Notes: generated from the letters alone by a model not told the origin. A stretch of DNA of 64,000 bases from Periplaneta americana (GCF_040183065.1 NC_091123.1:9294001-9358000); one strand, 5' to 3'. Shown: positions 12,400 to 25,460, counted from the first letter of the stretch. Program-made: numbers and translations.

Positions 12400-13680
12400 C
12401 ATGGCCTGACTCACACTCGAAAATGTTGTGGGATGTAATCAACGAAAATCGACGATTAACAGTGCGAGAATTAGAAGATTCGGGAATTCAACAGTCCGTT
12501 GTTTCGGAGACTTTGACATAGAATAGTCTTTGTTCACACTGCCTAAAGTGAGCCAAATTCATTCAGTGTGTCACGAAATATGATGAGCTTAGACACTCCT
12601 ACTGTAAGAGTACTAATAGAGATATCCAAATAAACTAAATTGCACTTTAAGAGTGTAGGGAGAAACAGAAAAACATTTCTGATATGCACAGTCTGAGCAA
12701 TGACTCATCACTATAGGAATGGTGGGAGTAGCAACAGTGTAAGGGAGAAAATATATCACGTGCAAGTAAATGGCCATAACTCAGAAATGACACATCATGC
12801 AGCGTTCATTTTGATGTCATTCAATTCAGAATTACAAGTTACACTAGAATAATACCGAATTCTAAAGTTTAGAGAAGTTTAAACGAAAATAATTTTGAAA
12901 TAGCTGTACTCGAGAGCTAGTATCAGTAGAATGTCGAAGCATATGATCTTAGATCTATCTTAGCCAATGTAAAGCTTGTAAAAACGAATACTGTAGTCTC
13001 ATTCCATTACCAGCAAACCCCTCAGACATATTCTTCATGGAAACATTATGGCTATGTCAACATACAAAGCCCTTGATGTTTTCCTTACAGAATCTTTTCA
13101 TGAAATGTCATCACTCCACCATCATCATGTTCTTCACGTGTTAAACTGTAATGGATCCATTACGGTCTCATGCCAGCACTTTTGTGGTCATAACAAATTT
13201 CTCCTTTCTCTTGGTACATACGCAAGAATTTGTCCAGGCCATCTAGTATGATCCATCCTTTCGACATGTTTCTTTCATGGAAGTCTACATTGAATAAAAT
13301 GAACTACAGGATCTAATTTTAGTTCTTTCAGTATGTCTTCATTTTTACGGTTCATGAAACGTGTGGTGGCAAAATTCTGTCTGTGGCTCCTTTACTACAG
13401 CAAGTCTCATGCAGAGTTCTATTTTGGGGGGAGTGGGGGAGGGGGCAAAACATCACATCATCCAAGTCTGTCAGTCGTCATTACAGTCTAGACTTGGCTC
13501 CATACGAATTCAGACTTTTCACAAAGCTAAAAATCTCTGCTGAAGAAAGGAGATAGACTGTAGAAGAGATTAAGACAATCCTAAAAGAGGTTCCTACAGC
13601 ATGTTTTGAAACTGGAAGGCATGCTGGATTAAGTGTGTATGAGGTTCCAAAGGGAGTGTTTGAGTAGTCTGAAGGGACCT
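12400..13680 (+). pseudogene. Decayed mariner transposase, copy 1
   Basis: A segment near 12436-12525 reads VINENRRLTVRELEDSGIQQ, the mariner paired-box-like helix-turn-helix. Near 13460-13680 another reads YSLDLAPYEFRLFTKLK and then EEIKTILKEVPTACFE, the region of the third catalytic Asp and the C-terminus, with the usual Asp replaced by Glu. The middle is unrecognisable, with several stops. Terminal repeats were not found. Confidence 0.5.
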
Positions 13681-14034
13681 AAGGCACAATTGTTCTAAGA
13701 AGACTTCTTTTTAAAAATATTCAATGGCTGCATACTTTCCAGATATCTCAAATGTTATGTTCCATATCACAATTGGAAAATTCAACACGCTTCATTTCAA
13801 AAGTAAATAATTATTGTTATTATTACTCAAGCATAGAAAGAAATGCACATCAGAAAACAAAAATACAATGACTCGACATTATCTGTACACAAAGCTGATA
13901 AATATTTTATTAAATAAATGTTACCTAATACATTTAAAATATCATGTTATAATGTATGTGGAGAACATAAATACACGAATGTAGACGAATCTTGTATTGA
14001 AACTTGATAAGAAATCACAAAATAAAAACAGCTA

Positions 14035-15154
14035 TGAGGGTCAGTCAAATGAAAACGAGAAATAAATCTTTTCTCTGCAGAGGAATTTTATTTCTCAAAA
14101 TAATCTCCACCAGTGTTCAGGCACTTATCCCACCTGCTCTCCAGATTTTTGATACCTTGTTCATGAAAGTTTTTTGGCTGCTGGTGGCACCACTGCTCCA
14201 CTGCCTCAATCACGTCAACGTCCATCGCAAATTGGCGCCCTCCCAGGTCACTTTTGAGCTTGCTGAAAATCTGGAAGTCGCAAGGTGACAAGTCCGGGCT
14301 GTAAGCGGGATGTTCGAGCACCTCTCAGCGCAGATCCCTAATGGTGTCCATGGTGTGTCGAGCTGCGTGTAGTCGCGCATTGTTGTGTAACAAAATGACA
14401 CCTTCACGCAAAGGTCTAGGTCGCTTGTTTTTGATTCACAACGCAATTCAGTACGGAGGATTTCGGAGGTGACATATGTTTCTCCCTCCATGAAGTGGCA
14501 GAGTAATGGACCCTCTGAGTCAAAGAACAACATGAGCATCACCTTGTCTTCAGTTGTGAAATTTTTTAACTTTTTTGGGTGTAATGTGTCGTGCTTCCAC
14601 TGCATGCTGTGTCGCTTGCTCTGCAGTTCATAGTGCTTGCACCATGTTTCATCCACTGTCACAATACGTTCCAAGAAAGCCTCCACCTCCTGTTCATAAC
14701 GCATAAGATGTTGCAAACTCAGTCCCATTCAGTGCTGTTTCTGCTCACCTGTGAGATATTTTGGCACACACTTTGTGCATACTTTAAGTTACTTCAATCG
14801 GTCGTGGATTATTGAGTATGTAGATCCAAGACTGGTATTCAGGTTCTGAGCCACTTCGTCCACTGTACACCTCCAATCTGCCTACATGCAATTGTTCATG
14901 TACACTTTCTTCATACGGCAATGAATTTAAATTGGTGAAATGCCTTCGGAGGCTAGAAACTGCACCACACTACACTGCAAGAACTTGGATGCTCCCAGTA
15001 TTGTGAACGTCATCTTCATCTTGCTGCTGCGCATCACTCCCTGCACACGCAGATTGGCCAACCTCAGACAATACAGCTCTCAATCTTTCCCCCATGGTGG
15101 CACGTAACCTAATTGTTGGCAGCCGATTTCTCATTTTCATTTGACTGACCCTTG
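14035..15154 (-). mobile_element. mariner-type DNA transposon, copy 2, ends present, frameshifted
   Basis: Both ends carry GGGTCAGTCAAATGAAAA-type inverted repeats (about 28 bp) next to TA dinucleotides at 14033 and 15155. Minus-strand frames hold mariner hallmarks: VTVDETWCKHYEL (first Asp), LLFFDSEGPLLCHFMEGETY, then in another frame LEHPAYSPDLSPCDFQIFSK (DD34D third Asp) and a C-terminal NLESRWDKCLNTGGDYFEK. The transposase is split by at least one frameshift near 14320 and the element is shorter than the usual 1.3 kb, so it is inactive. Confidence 0.85.
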
Positions 15155-16368
15155 TATAATGGTCACATGCCAGTTCACTATTACTTACAATTGGAAAGCA
15201 TTTTGCAGAAAGGTACCAACACACATATACCTAAACTGAGAAGAATGCTATTTAAAGTTAAATTTTAATTAAATTAAATTAAAGTTTTAAATTCACTAGT
15301 AAATATAACTACATACTTATTGCTTTAACCAAAAACATACTATATGAAGTATCTTTGTTCAAAATATGGATTCTTCAAATTATTTAATTATTGAGACATT
15401 GAATTTGTATGTGGGTTGGTTCCTTTCTGCAGAATGTGGTCCAACTGAGGCGTTCTTTGGAACAAGAACTTAACTGCAAAATTTTCAATCTGAGATACAG
15501 AGCATCAAACACTTTAGATCTGGTATAAAAGCACTGCGCAGAACAATGTTCAAGTATTTATAGAAGGTGCTCTGCTTGTTGAAGTGAAATAATATTTTGT
15601 CTGGAGAGAGATGTGTTATTAGGATTCAATATACGCTGAAAACGGAAAAATGATGTAATGTACGTATGTTAAGTTGTTATTCCAAGGGAATGCCTCAATT
15701 TTAAGGCATTTTCACAAAACTCATTAACTACAACTTTTTAATTTTGAGGTTATTATGCATTCTTATGTTTTCGGGCCATCAAACTCAAATGGAGCTATCA
15801 AAACTAAATTATCCTTGCTAATTACAGCAGTGAACTCAAAGATATATGTTTTTTTTTATACAACATTTTGTATCTATAGAATATGGCGAGTTTTAGCATA
15901 ACTTGTTATTTACAGCAGTATGAAGGAAAAATAATAGGTACTGAGTGAATATTTTTTCCTTGTTAGCCAGACTGTTAAGTTTTGGCATATTTTCGTTTTC
16001 TTCACATTTTGAATTATTGACGAAGCATTTACTTCAATATGCTATGGACTACTATTCATTAATTATTAACACAGTATTAAATAATTTACTAGAAAAAGTA
16101 TGAGTGATTATGTAGCATCAGTGCAAGAGGTCTCAAGAGAACGTAAGAGGTGTAAAGATGAGATTTAAGTATGTAACATAAAATCGGATAAAAAAAATTA
16201 AAATGTGAACTCTAAATAGGAATAATAAAACTATTCTTTGTCTATTAGTATTGGATATATTCCACCAAAAATTTCCAGATATGCTGATTCTGGTAATTTA
16301 CCTACTGTTAGTTGGCCTTGAGAAGGAAGGAGAAGGTAAATATAATCAACCAATCAATCAATTAGGCA

Positions 16369-16600
16369 TTATAGAGCATGTTGGTGCCATGCTGATTTCA
16401 CAAACTGCCTCCAATCTGTTCTGCCTGTGACCAGATCTTCCCAATTGTCAACCCTCAACTCCAGGCATTCTTTCGCGATTTCATCCCTCCATCTACTTCT
16501 TGGTTTTCTTGGAGGTCTTTTTCTATTGAAAATATTTGAATATACCTTCTTCACACTTCTGCCCTCACCCATGCGCACCACATCTCCTGTCTACTGTAGT
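16369..16600 (-). mobile_element. Non-LTR reverse transcriptase C-terminal fragment
   Basis: The minus strand reads MVRMGEGRSVKKVYSNIFNR, KRPPRKPRSRWRDEIAKECL, then DDWEDL-like VDNWEDLVTGRTDWRQFV. The (K)RPRGRPRxRWxD...W...A..R..W pattern marks the C-terminus of many insect LINE ORF2 proteins. Nothing more of the LINE is seen. Confidence 0.6.
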
Positions 16601-17534
16601 CTTTGACAAACTAACAGAAATGTTAAAAGAACTTTTTTGTATCTCCATATCCTTCCCCAGAACTTGTGAAAAAAATCTGGAACCGGTATCCTTAAGCTAT
16701 ATGGAATTTGTGATGAACAAAGATGGTGTTAGGTCTTCGCAGTGTACTCTCACTTTCTCCATTGGTAAACACTCCCAAGGGGACTATTTTGAACATGATG
16801 GCAGTCAAATTTAAAAAAGGCTAAGCCTGTAATTTTTCTTAGCCTTAGTGTCAGAATTTCCCGATACTGCCTTGTACAGTGTGATCATTTCTGCTTTCTG
16901 CTGGATTGTTTTGCCTATGGGCAAGCGCACCGGTTGTTAGTCGGTTAGCCGGGTCTCGGTGATTAGTGGGAGAGTAAAACAATAAAGCAAACCAATCATA
17001 CAACAATACACAAACAAATTTAAGACGCTTAAATTATCAAATGAGGTGTTGAAACTGCCCACCTTTACTCTCCACACATTTTTCGCATCTCTTTAGAAAA
17101 TTATACATCACATTTTCCAGAATTCACTCACAAAATGTGCGCCTATTATGGGTTCACCAGGCTGAAGAGCATGTGTCACAGTTAATTTACATGGCTTGCA
17201 GTGCAATGATTTAGTAGCCTTTTGCACAGACCCGTATGAAAGTCCCACTTGTTGTGCAAGACAATGAAGAGATTTTCTAGGAGAATTTTCTGAATGATTA
17301 TGAATGTCATGTAATCTTTCTTTGGTTAGAACCCTACACTGCTTTTTTGGTTTCTTAGGCTAGACACTTCCAGTTTCCTGAAATTTATGATGGAGATTAT
17401 GGATTGTTTTACGATCTGGAGCATCTAAACCGACTTTGAACTCCACAAGCTGTGTTAACACATATGAATCGTAAATAAAGACACATTGTGCCGTTGTGAA
17501 CTCGCGAGACATAATACACTTTATGTATACTGTC

Positions 17535-18068
17535 GAATTAAGGGGTTAGGTACAGCTTACAGCAGTAAAATTTTGGATATATTCTACATTTTTTTTCCTC
17601 CATTACTGTATCTTGTACAATAATGAAAATTAGTACTGTACGTGTAAAATACTGTCCTTCTGCTATATAAAAAAAAAATTTTTTTTACAGTGATTAAGCA
17701 TTTTCCACATAACTCAAAAACTATCCAACATTCTGAGATGAAATTTTTTGTGTGTATTTATGCATGTCATATCTACAATATGATGCAAGATCACTTCCCT
17801 ACCTTTGATAGATTGTCTGATAAAAAAGAATTCATTTTAAAAAATGGTCAAATATTAGTATTTTCTTGTGACACAAAATAAAAAAAAATATATAAAAAAA
17901 AATATTATTTATTAAGGAATGTAGTTGAAAGAGCATGATATTGTAAACATGAGTTTCAGCAATAAACTAAAAGAGAGAGAACATGAAAAAGTTAACAAGT
18001 TTATGAGTTATGAGGGAAACGCTTCATCACTGCACAGTAAACTGCCACCATTTTGAATTATAAAATAA

Positions 18069-18123
<55 letters not shown>

Positions 18124-18268
18124 TTTAAATCGTAAAAATATTTTTTTCATATAGCAGAAGGATTGTTTTACACATACCAATTTTCATTATTATACAAGAT
18201 ACAGTAATAGAGAAAAAAATGTTGAATATTTCCAAAACTTTTACTGCAGTAAGCTGTATCTAACCCTT
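17535..18268. mobile_element. Long-TIR MITE with TTAA flanks, nested
   Basis: Left arm GGGGTTAGGTACAGCTTACA and right-arm inverse AGGGTTAGATACAGCTTACT pair for over 140 bp (on through ATATAGCAGAAGGA), with TTAA at both edges. The core contains a TA microsatellite (18069-18120). TTAA duplications suggest a piggyBac-related or similar family; no transposase is present. Confidence 0.65.
18069..18120. repeat. (TA)n microsatellite
   Basis: About 25 TA dinucleotides. Confidence 0.95.
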
Positions 18269-18449
18269 TAAGAAATGAACAACACAACACACACCCTGGA
18301 ACAGCTGCGATAAGACTGCGAAATTCAGCAAGGTCAACAAGTAAGCAAGCAGGCTTGCTGCTCCTTCAATGCGCAGCAAACGAGTGGGGGCTCGCTTATA
18401 GGAAAAACCAGGCACTGTGCGGGAAAACATAACTGATCACACTGTATAA

Positions 18450-20760
18450 AGAAGTTAATAGATGTTTTACATGCTCAACGACTGTGCAGATTACAATGAC
18501 ATTGGTGTAGACTAACAAGAAGCTCCGTACTAGCTCATGATGAACTTCGGTGTTTGGATTAGTTCTGAGAGAGAAAAAAATATCTATATGAATTTATGAA
18601 TTATTTTTGGAAAGTCTATGTTCTGAATTATTGTAATCGTAATGTGTGTGTTACAATTAATTACATTTAACCTCACAAAAGGCAGTTAGCCTCTAACAGC
18701 AATGAGTATCTAAACGTTTTCCTGACATCGCTACTGCTACTAATTGTTTGCAAAGATGAGCCACCATGGGCTGTAATAAGGATAACATATAACGTGGTTG
18801 GCAGTTGGTTTCTACATTCTGACACTTATCTATGATGTCATTCGCTTACAGGATTTCCAATATTTTTCAGACATATCTGATCCATTTAATGCTGGGCAGA
18901 TCTGAATATGATCTGCATTCATGTAGCAGTTGTTATCTTGACACAGCATGCGGTGTCAATAGTCTAAAAGGTTCAGTCTATGAGATCAGCTCCGAAGCAG
19001 TCATGGCTGTGATGGATGATTTTCTGGGATGGACTGGGACAGTCTGTGGAGAATTCCGACCATCTCTTTCCTGTTGATTTACATCTAACAAGAGTAAGAA
19101 GATAAAAAAAAGCCTTTTGTGAAAATTAATTTCATTGATTCTTTTACTATTATTGTACTATTCCAATTTAACATCTCAATTTACGATATTTTTAAGAGAA
19201 CTGTTCCATCACGATATATGGGGTTATTAAAAAGAAGTCTCCCTGAAAAAGAAAAGTTTTTGTAGATAACGAGTTTTGTGAAAATCCACTTCAATTATTC
19301 ATTCCAAAATTCCAAGCCTACAAAACTTTATTAAAGCAAATCTGTGTATTTCAACAAAATAAAACAAAGTTACACTGTTTCATTACAGGGAGAGGTTGGT
19401 AAAATTTGGTTTCTTTTCCTAGTTGTTGCACACTTCCTTTTTGGTATGTAGAAATATCATTGCTGCAACAACTTAAATTCGAGATTAGTTCTGAAAAAAA
19501 AAAAAGAGGGCGGCATCTCGAATTTTGGAGAAAAAGAAAACAGTACTTACAACAATGCATATATCGTAGCCATTTTTAAATACAACTTCAACATTTTTAT
19601 GACATTTTATTCTTCAAAGCCAGTTCTTTAAAATGCCTGTAGCACAATCATTCTAATATTGGTTCTCAGAATTTTAAGATACACAATTACATTTTAAGAA
19701 TAAAATTTAGAGGTACTTTCATAGAAATATTAAGGCATATTTTTCAAATGCGTCAAAATAACAAATTTCTATTACAGAGAAAAGTTTTCTAAAAGCCTAA
19801 AGAATATGTGTACCAAATATCATGCATGTATGCACTAATAGTTACGAAGATATGTAACTTCTTGTATGAAATAAAGCAACATTTAAAATTACGGAAAATT
19901 TCAATCAAGATTAGTTTCACTTAAAAATCTGTACACCAGAGCTTTAAAAATGGTGTCACAGAAAAAGTCATAAATGCCATTAAATTGTATGTAATGTATT
20001 TTTCACATATCAAAGTATATTACAAAAAATTCAAAATTCACCATATTTAACCATTCTCTTCCCTTAATATAGAAATATCATAAAAACGTCCAAAATGTCA
20101 ATACTTTTATGTATCCTTTTATCTATCACAATAATGTTTATATATTACAAGTAGCCCTCATTTCAGGACGGTTAAATAAAAATAATGACATTTTCATGAC
20201 AAGGTCAAAATTACACTAAAAATATACTGAAAATTAAAAGAAAAATAAAGAACAGTAACTGTAAATATCAGAGATAATAAAAGGAACAGTAACTTCAGAC
20301 AAGACATTCCTACGCACCATCTGAACCAATCAGGGACTAGATATCAGAGAGAAATAAGCAGTTTATACACTACAATATTAATTTATGAGTTGAAATTACA
20401 AATGGTTGAAAAATCAATAAGTGTTGTCATGCAGAGAAAAAAAAAAAATAATGAAATCAAGTTCATTTAAAAATGAAGAACATATTAAAGAAAAATTATA
20501 TATTTATAGAAAATTAAACTTAAGTTGTGTCATACTGCCTTCCATTTAAATTATTTCTACTTATAAATGCTGATTTTCAATTTATAACATTCGTTTCATG
20601 GCTTCAAATAAAACCGTTTTAAGCCAGTTTTCAAAAGGGCCTGAAGTGTTACTCATTGTGGTCCTTTTGACTTATAACATAATTGGTACTTCATTTATAC
20701 CACTTTTGTATTTAGTGGAAGTTCCTTCAAAAAAGAAACTTGTCATACACCAAGGGTTAT
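18450..20760. other. Gene-free AT-rich stretch
   Basis: No splice-supported exon or named element. Short AT-rich phrases near 19780-20070 (ending in TTCTCTTCCCTTAA) resemble one near 39190, suggesting a worn repeat. If the candidate exon at 24473 were real, part of this could be 3' UTR or downstream sequence. Confidence 0.4.
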
Positions 20761-20761
20761 A

Positions 20762-21407
20762 TACAGAGTGAAACCTAAGTATTGTCATTAATTTCAGGGG
20801 GTTATTCTTTGAGATATTTCAAACAAAAAAGTTTAATACAATTTCGTTTGTTTCTGCTTTCTTTTCGAGATAAAAATTGTTTTATATGAAATATTCTATA
20901 CAATGTTAAGTCATTGAATTAATTCTCAATATACTCATTTTAAGACAGCAGTGAGTGTGTGCGATACTAAATGAATGAAAGAATTTTAATTTTGTGCTTT
21001 AAATGTGCAGAAATTTGATATGAACAAATGTAACATTTTTAAATTCCTTTGCAGAACGAAAGGTTTCATTTGTTCAGATCAAATTTCTGCACATTTAAAG
21101 GATAAAACGAAAATTCTTTCAATAATTTATTATCATAATACACTGCTCTTTTAAATTGACTGAGCATAATGGGAATTAAATCAATGGTTTTCCAAAAACA
21201 TGCAATGAAAATATCATTATCATCATCATCCAAACAAGTATAAGGCCCAAGGCCCGTTACGGTCTCAGTAAGTCAAACTCATATATAAAACAATTTTTGT
21301 CTCGAAAAGGATGCCAAATCGAGCAAAACTGTATTAAACTTTTTGTTTGAAATATCTCAAAGAATAACTCCTTGAAATTAACGACATTATTTACGGTTCA
21401 CCCTGTA
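20762..21407. mobile_element. Long-inverted-repeat MITE, family L copy B
   Basis: Ends TACAGAGTGAAACCTAAGTA and the inverse of GGTTCACCCTGTA. The outer arm (about 110 bp) and inner arm pair match copy A closely. A short ATC-rich block (about 21214-21280) replaces the insertion seen in A. Ends of the TACAGGGTG type with TA-like flanks are common in Tc1/mariner-derived MITEs, but the superfamily is unproven. Confidence 0.7.
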
Positions 21408-22350
21408 CACATATGTTACTTTCATTTAATCTAACCATTCAATCATAAACAAATTATGAACAATGCTCATACCTATCCCAGGAAACAGGCAATAAAGAAA
21501 GGACCTTGGCTCTCCATACGGCCATCTTCATTTCGGCAGTGGACAGCATGTAATATTAAAACTGCTTAGAGCACACTTAACCACCAAATGGCTGACACAA
21601 GCACTAATTTAAAAGAAATTCTCTAGCATAATGGTGGAATGTGTAAAAGAAGAGTTTCATAATACTTCCCAGAATTTAAACAAAATAAAAATTATTTTTC
21701 AAAATCAATACAAAAGAACTTGTACACATTTACCATGAGTATAAGAAAGAATAATAATAGAAGAACCAGTTGTCTCACTTTTTTTAAATAAATACAAATA
21801 TTTAATAAAAAGCTGTTGTCACATTAAATTAGAATACTTCATTTTTCTATGAAATTACAGTCATTTGTTACTAACAGCACATTCATAGCATTATTTCAAC
21901 TTTTGTAAATACAGTATTTAATACATGCATGCCACCATCTTGTTGGCAGTGTGACAGCTCATTCAAAGCCACAAAAGACCATCACCTCGTTTGATGAGCT
22001 GAGATTTATTATATCAAAATATCTTAGCAAGGCATCTCAATCTGTAAGTATATATTTTAGACATCGCTTCTGATAAATTCTGCATTAAAGATCTTGCGTA
22101 CTTATTTTTTATAAAATTTTTTACAGCACACTGCACATTTATCTGCAAACTAGACATTAAATCCAAGTGAAAGTAATTTAAATATAAGTCAAATAGGTTA
22201 AGAAAATGTTGCTTTTCTATTACCTGTTCCCTAATTATAGTTTACTTGATACAATGGGAAGCATGAGTCATTAACAGGTAAAATAAAATGTGTCTACAGT
22301 AAACTTATAGAAATTTTTTTTTTAAATAATATACAGGATTTTGTCAGTTT

Positions 22351-23153
22351 ACAAGAAAAACACATTAAGTCAAAAATATTACTTCTGAGAAAATAAAGTC
22401 CTCCAGAAAACAAACGAGTAAGAGAAATTCTTTCTACTCTTAAAATGCTACAAGGGCTTCGTAAAGAGGTAGTTTTTCAATGGTTACCCTCACACTGTGG
22501 AATAGTAGGTAATGAGAAGGCCGACTTCTTGTCCAAAAAAGGAACAAACATCAGACAAACTCAAAATAATACAATCTCCTTTCATGCCTCAAAAGTCTGG
22601 ATTAAACACATAATCCAGTCTTTTGTAAACAGGAGTTCCTGAAGAAAAGTATAGGCAAACCTTGGAACATTCTGCTAGACAGTAACAACATCCTAGATTT
22701 ACCACGAAAGCATGGATGTCGCTGTATTTCGCTTAACCACCGGACATGATTGTCTCGTCTCTCATCTACATCGGATTAATGTCTACCAGTATCCACAGCA
22801 CACCCTCTGTAGAAATCAAAACCCCATCATGGACACAGAACATTTGCTACAATGCTGAGCAATAAAGAAAATAGATGCTGATTTACCATCGCAGCTCACC
22901 AAATACTATTGGGACGCCCACAGGAGAATGGAAGAAATCCAAGATCCTTAGCATTGGTCAACAACAAACAACACTTCTGAGAAAAAAGCGTATATAATAT
23001 ACGTAATTAATGTGTATAAACTTAGAATTTAAAAATGAAATACACATCAAGAGAAACAAGTTATTAAAAATAATATTTTGAGGAATCAATTTTGTTAGAA
23101 TAAAAACGCCATTTTCTCAGAAGTAATATTTTTGACTTGATGTGTTTTGCTTG
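22351..23153. mobile_element. Inverted-repeat element split by an I-LINE fragment
   Basis: The 44-bp arm at 22351-22394 (AAGTCAAAAATATTACTTCT core) recurs inverted at 23111-23153 with a few mismatches. The LINE fragment at 22418-22975 lies between them. I infer a hairpin element into whose centre the LINE inserted. Confidence 0.5.
22418..22975 (+). mobile_element. I-clade LINE fragment (RNase H end), short form copy 1
   Basis: Reads REILSTLKMLQGLRKEVVFQ, WLPSHCGIVGNEKADFLSKK: the RNase H end (His, then GNExAD with the last catalytic Asp). Further on, in other frames, are the DCLVSHLHRI and CxxC...H zinc-knuckle remnants. It ends in CAACAACAAACAAC. The copy at 48697 starts at exactly the same base. 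Confidence 0.75.
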
Positions 23154-23154
23154 A

Positions 23155-24470
23155 AAACAGGCGATTTCGTTTTCAACAATATTTCAATTTTTAAATATCT
23201 TAAAACATTTACAAGAAGTAGCTGAAAAGCTTTGTGTTTGAGATCATAACTGTTCAAAGAAAGGACATAAATTATTCTGCACATGCTTTCTGCTACATGC
23301 ATGTACAAGATGATGTTAAATATGGATGTTTGTAGTACTAATATTAACATATCAGTATGCTTAACTAAGTAAGCCATCACTGAATTTCTTACAGCTGAAA
23401 ACTTGTCATTTATATTCTTCAGAATTAAAAAAATGTTTCCAGTAATGAAAGTGGATAATGACACACTGTAAATTGTTAGAAAAAATTAGAAACTCAGATC
23501 TCAGCATATTGAATATGAAAACCACATCTCATTCAGAAAGACATATAATGAAAAGCGTTTAAATTCATAAATAACTAATAAGCTAAGATTATATGTTAGT
23601 CATGTTTAGAGCCAATGTCACCAAACTGTGCTTCATCATAACAATATGACGACACTTACTCACTCTGATGAAGAATTAAATTTTATGTTCTCCCACACTT
23701 TCCTTACAATCTAGATCTCGTACCATCTGATTTTCCCATTTCCTTACACGAAAGTGTGACATTAAAGAAGAAGTTTTGATTTCAACAACAAAGTCAAGGT
23801 AGCTGTGAAGATTTGGCAATAAAACACAAATCTCTCCAAAGACAGAATGCTGAGTTCTTAAGTATATGTTGACAGAAATGTATTTAAAAGTGGTTAAGAA
23901 CATATTAAAATATCAACCCATGCTTTGAAATGTAATTTTCTAACATATCTTTCTTTCTCCGTTGTCCATTCTCAACATAGTTAAGATTTCGTGTGAAAAC
24001 CTGTCAGCAATTCCTCTTGTTAACATGTTTTGTTGCACTGTGGAATTTTGTTTATAATAAAAAACAACTCTAAGCAAATATTGTGTCAATTGTGATACCG
24101 TAATAACTGCTTACCACCAAACATTTTTTTATTCACAGACAATAATATGTAAAAAATAAATAGAGAAATATTGTAGAAATAACTATTCTCGTCCAAAGAC
24201 ACCTTACAAAATCATTGAACTTGAATAAAAATATACCTGAAGCATTGTTATAAAACAAAGAATTCTGTTCTTGCAGCTTTTGCTCACACAAGCTCGAGAA
24301 TTATCAAGCTATGACTCACGACAACATAAATAAAAGTTTTCCCAGAACGATATAATGAATTCTTATATGATTGATTCATAAAATAAACAGATATAAGTAA
24401 AATTCGTGATATATATAATTACAAATACACATTGTCTGCTCTACATTTCTTCAATCAGCAGTTCCCAGAT
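23155..24470. other. Gene-free stretch
   Basis: AT-rich with short chance frames on the minus strand (23117-23464 and 23676-23903) that match no family I know. No repeat recognised. Confidence 0.4.
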
Positions 24471-24472
24471 TC

Positions 24473-24528
24473 CTAACAGTACGCAAATTTCTTGTCATAC
24501 GACTGTTGACGTTCATCGACGCATTTTT
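24473..24528 (-). CDS. Candidate terminal exon of the shugoshin-like gene (weak)
   Basis: After a good acceptor (TTTTGTTCCAG) the phase left by the donor at 30096 reads EKCVDERQQSYDKKFAYC and then a stop. Phase and splice site fit, and AT-rich sequence suitable for a 3' UTR follows. A match this short arises easily by chance, and the intron would be 5.6 kb and full of repeats. It could also be the last exon of an unseen gene or nothing. Confidence 0.2.
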
Positions 24529-24578
24529 CTGGAACAAAATTATGCATTATCTTTCTGACATGTAACTTTTTAAAACTA

Positions 24579-25217
24579 CAGTAGAACCCTGCTAGTCCGA
24601 ACTAACTGAGACTGTTTGGATTATCGAAATTTCGGATTAAGTGGGAGGATGAAGCGCACTCTACTATACATCAAGCAGTACAGCAAAAGCACACCAACTG
24701 ATTTTTTTTTTGTTTTTTTTTTTTTTGTCTATTTAAGACGCTGCATCAACTACTAGTTTATTTAGCGTCAATGGCATTGGTACTAATGAGATGGTATTTG
24801 GCGAGATGAGGCCGAGGATTCGCCATAGATTACCTACTATTTGCCTTATAGTTGAGGAAAACCTGGGGAAAAACCCAACAGGTAATCAACCCAAGCGGGA
24901 ATCGAACCCATGCCCGAGCGAAACTCTGGATCGGCAAGCAAACACCTCAGCCGACTGAGCTACACCGGTGGCTCCAAATGATGTTATGAAGCAGGGTGGA
25001 ACACTGTCTTTTGTCAGAAGAAGCTGACAGGTTATTATAATGGTACATATAAAAACAAGGATTAAATATTTCACTAGTGATAAAGTGAGTTGTACTGTAC
25101 ATTGCACATTTTGAATTTCTAAATACTTCAGCACTGAAATGATTGAGCTTCAGTTCCGGTCCTCTTTATTTTTCATGTTCAGATTATCCTGAATTTCGTA
25201 TTAACAGGGTTCTACTA
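24579..25217. mobile_element. pogo/Tigger-like MITE carrying a SINE
   Basis: CAGTAGAACCCTGCTAGTCC at the left and the inverse of GGGTTCTACTA at the right, each beside TA. The ends include the phrase GATTATC..AATTTCGGATTAA in opposite orientations. A family-1 SINE occupies 24727-24976. Confidence 0.6.
24727..24976 (-). mobile_element. tRNA-derived SINE, family 1
   Basis: The minus-strand head CACCGGTGTAGCTCAGTCGG (A box) and GGGTTCGATTCCCG (B box) is followed by the family body (GGCGAATCCTCGGCC) and the tail ..TAAATAAACTAGTAGTTGAT. It lies inside a Tigger-like element. Confidence 0.8.
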
Positions 25218-25228
25218 TATATTGTTTA

Positions 25229-25460
25229 AATTTTAAAGACACTGTATCAACTACTAGGTTATTTAGCGTCAGTGGAATTGGTGATAGGGTGATGCTATTT
25301 GGCGAGAAAGCTGAGGACTTATCACGTGAATATCTGACATTTGCCTTACAGTTGAGGAAAATGCTGGATAAAAATTCAACCAGTTATTTGACTCAAGCAG
25401 GAATCAAACACATGCCAAAGTGCATGTCTGCAAATCTCTTTGTAATTCACCCAACATAAC
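25229..25460 (-). mobile_element. tRNA-derived SINE, family 1, diverged
   Basis: Same tail and body order as the copy at 24727 (GTATCAACTACTAGGTTATT, TTTGGCGAGA, TTGCCTTACAGTTGAGGAAA), with the tRNA head eroded. Confidence 0.65.

Larger units (their letters stand above)
16875..18446 (-). mobile_element. DUF4817-type DNA transposon, internally deleted, with nested MITE
   Basis: Ends TACAGTGTGATCA (16875) and its inverse (18446) bracket a minus-strand transposase start at 17512: MSREFTTAQCVFIYDSYVLT, followed by IHNLHHKFQETGSV, one stop, then KERLHDIHNHSENSPRKSLH and an HTH-like LAQQVGLSYGSVQKATKSL. About 140 residues remain before stops near 17085; the catalytic half is missing. Between the right terminus and the start codon sits an unrelated inverted-repeat element (17535-18268). 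Confidence 0.7.

Noticed and set aside
15390-15482. A minus-strand acceptor followed by a short open frame to a stop
   Set aside because: It could be drawn as a last exon in two phases, which shows how easily such matches arise. No upstream exon leads to it.
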